Shown: positions 6,302 through 7,190 of the stretch, in pieces | Layout of the letters: each line of letters opens with the position of its first letter | How positions within the stretch are numbered: the stretch's first letter is position 1 | Source: Bacteroidales bacterium | Lineage (GTDB): Bacteria > Bacteroidota > Bacteroidia > Bacteroidales > GCA-2748055 | Reading direction: 5' to 3' | Length of the DNA: 7,190 nucleotides | Assembly: GCA_029934875.1 (NCBI GenBank) | Contig: JAOZLK010000225.1 | Span: 1-7,190, forward strand | The notes under the pieces: generated by a model | The model's input: the letters and a program-made list of their open reading frames with translations, nothing else | Told to the model about the DNA's origin: nothing | Databases searched by the model: none | Made by a program: the position numbers and the translations under genes

Positions 6302-6466
6302 TTATAGCTCTATCTCTAACAGTTCATGCCCAAGATTATGTAAGGCACGCTCAATCTTCTTAGTCTGCTTGCTACTTGGAGTTTTAATCCCTGAGACATA
6401 CTGGCTGATCAGACTTTGATTCATTACTAATTTTTCGGATAAACTTCTATGGATGCCCTTTCGGGC
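6302..6466 (-). pseudogene. Truncated HTH domain, remnant of a HicB/XRE-type antitoxin or regulator
   Basis: On the minus strand, 54 sense codons run from just after an in-frame TAA (6469-6467) to a TAA at 6304-6302. They read as a helix-turn-helix: SLSEKL (8-13), turn, then NQSLISQYVSGIKTPSS (16-32), followed by [20 protein letters not shown]. The last part, a basic helix with a LG-x-EL ending, is typical of the C-terminus of Bacteroidota HicB-like antitoxins and related XRE repressors. The expected N-terminal part is missing, and the nitroreductase occupies the DNA just upstream. The only internal ATG would give 40 residues starting in the middle of the HTH. I see no toxin gene (HicA or other) nearby. 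It is best read as a degraded 3' fragment; a very short DNA-binding peptide made from a non-standard start is a less likely alternative. Confidence 0.6.
6455..6466 (-). other. Small GC-rich hairpin at the nitroreductase/HTH-remnant junction
   Basis: Minus-strand GCCCGAAAGGGC is a 4-bp G/C stem closed by a GAAA tetraloop, beginning 13 bases after the nitroreductase stop. No T-run follows, so it is not a standard intrinsic terminator. It may still protect the 3' end of the nitroreductase mRNA. It coincides with the point where the HTH remnant starts. Confidence 0.3.
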
Positions 6467-6479
6467 TTAATGGTCTAAC

Positions 6480-7061
6480 TCAACCAATGATCAGCTCATC
6501 GAGACTGCGCTTGGGTACGTGGTGAACGCCCTTTTCGTCACGCCAGTATTTAATGTCCCCGGCATCCGGGCCACCTGCCTTTACCTCGTCGAGGACCACT
6601 TTTTCGGCAGGCTTTCCAAGGGCAATGACCTGGATGATTTTATATTGATCAGAAATCTCCAGGAGGTCGCGTAGCTTTTCACGCTGAACCGATCCGATAA
6701 TGCATCCCCCGAAGTCCTGTTCCACGGCAGTGAGTAACATGCTCTGGGCTGCGATGCCATCGTCGCACCACCAGTCGTTGGTCAGATCAAGATCTCCCAG
6801 CTGTATGATATAGGCTGAAGGACGTTCTCCCTCGGCCGGTCCGGCCCACTCCTTCATGTAGCCGGCCCAGGCCAGCATGGGAAAGATCTTTGCACAGGAC
6901 AGGGCATCATTGAACAACATATACCTCAAAGGCTGCATATTCCTGGCAGAGCCCGACAAGCGGGCAGCCTCTACCATTTCACGCAGCAGTTTCATGGGTA
7001 CAATGGCCGACTGATCAAAACGTCGGTAGGACCGGTTTTTAAGGATTAAATCTTTAAGCAT
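6480..7061 (-). CDS. Nitroreductase-family flavoprotein
   Basis: 193-residue cytoplasmic FMN-dependent oxidoreductase of the nitroreductase superfamily, a class reducing nitro groups, quinones or similar acceptors with NAD(P)H; the physiological substrate is unknown. The FMN-phosphate motif RSYRRF is at 10-15, followed by SARNMQPLRY (38-47), the core helix GIAAQSMLLTAVEQ (102-115), GGCIIGSV (118-125) and VIALGKP. The C-terminal DIKYWRDEKGVHHVPKRSL matches a compact subgroup I know from Bacteroidota and Clostridia, and AWAGYMKEWAGPAEGERPSA (64-83) fits the same group. Length is typical and both ends look intact. The start is ATG at 7061. It has no strong Shine-Dalgarno, and its upstream region runs into the 7-bp repeat array. 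Confidence 0.92.
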   Translation of the reverse strand: MLKDLILKNRSYRRFDQSAIVPMKLLREMVEAARLSGSARNMQPLRYMLFNDALSCAKIFPMLAWAGYMKEWAGPAEGERPSAYIIQLGDLDLTNDWWCDDGIAAQSMLLTAVEQDFGGCIIGSVQREKLRDLLEISDQYKIIQVIALGKPAEKVVLDEVKAGGPDAGDIKYWRDEKGVHHVPKRSLDELIIG

Positions 7062-7106
7062 AAAAATTCTCTAAGTAGTTATTAGTTACCGACTATTGGC
7101 TGGAAG

Positions 7107-7114
7107 TAAAGTTA
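7107..7114 (-). promoter_or_regulatory. Candidate -7 box for the nitroreductase gene
   Basis: Minus-strand TAACTTTA matches TAnnTTTG at seven of eight positions and would start transcription near 7101, about 40 bases before the ATG. TTTG (7140-7137) and TTG (7133-7131) from the 7-bp repeat array are the nearest -33 candidates, at 22 and 16 bases spacing, neither ideal. Confidence 0.33.
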
Positions 7115-7121
7115 GGGATTA

Positions 7122-7190
7122 ACCAATTCCCAATCACAAATAACCAATAACCAATTACCATTAACCAATTACCAATTACCAATAACAAAT
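7122..7190. repeat. Degenerate 7-bp tandem repeat array, consensus ACCAATW, ten units, running off the window
   Basis: Consecutive heptamers, in phase from 7122, read ACCAATT, CCCAATC, ACAAATA, ACCAATA, ACCAATT, ACCATTA, ACCAATT, ACCAATT, ACCAATA and the incomplete ACAAAT. Every unit differs from the consensus by no more than two bases and the phase never slips. On the minus strand the unit is WATTGGT. The array is intergenic and upstream of the nitroreductase. Its right end is outside the window. Arrays of this kind occur between genes in some Bacteroidota; no function is known to me. Confidence 0.85.

Noticed and set aside
7122..7190. Possible CRISPR array
   Set aside because: The units are contiguous heptamers without spacers, far shorter than CRISPR repeats, and there are no cas genes.

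Overview
The window looks like a chromosomal segment of a member of the Bacteroidota, probably a Bacteroidales-type organism. The evidence is a SusC/RagA-type TonB-dependent receptor, a DUF4924-type protein (a family I know only from this phylum), a PdxJ of the [10 protein letters not shown] type, and promoter elements fitting the Bacteroidota -7 consensus TAnnTTTG. Shine-Dalgarno sequences are mostly weak or missing. There is no phage, integrase, CRISPR array, rRNA or tRNA that I can see.

Layout. Positions 1-1985 (minus) hold the first 661 residues of a SusC-like outer-membrane receptor, cut by the window edge. A 192-base divergent intergenic region carries one -7 box for the receptor and one for the next gene. 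Positions 2178-2780 (plus) encode the essential ribosome-assembly GTPase YsxC/EngB, the only plus-strand gene. About 400 bases without a convincing gene follow (2781-3178), at the convergence of the plus-strand gene with a long minus-strand block.

The minus-strand block is read from high to low coordinates. It contains a small nitroreductase (7061-6480), a truncated helix-turn-helix remnant resembling the C-terminus of a HicB/XRE-type antitoxin (6466-6302), pdxJ (6233-5517), a DUF4924-family gene (5464-4937), a YbfF-like alpha/beta hydrolase (4912-4079), a lipoprotein with an internally duplicated beta-rich domain (4030-3455), and an unrecognised 89-residue protein (3448-3179). Gaps inside pdxJ-to-89aa are 52, 24, 48 and 6 bases, so one transcript is plausible; the lipoprotein and 89-aa gene are the most tightly linked pair. 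A perfect TAACTTTG box at 6279-6286 looks like the pdxJ promoter and helps decide its start codon.

Upstream of the nitroreductase, the right edge is a degenerate 7-bp tandem array (consensus ACCAATW, ten units to the window end). Most of the window is ordinary housekeeping and nutrient-uptake content. The less explained parts are the HTH remnant, the duplicated lipoprotein with its small partner gene, the pentapeptide repeat in that small gene, the 7-bp array, and the gene-poor stretch after ysxC. I did not find a complete novel system.
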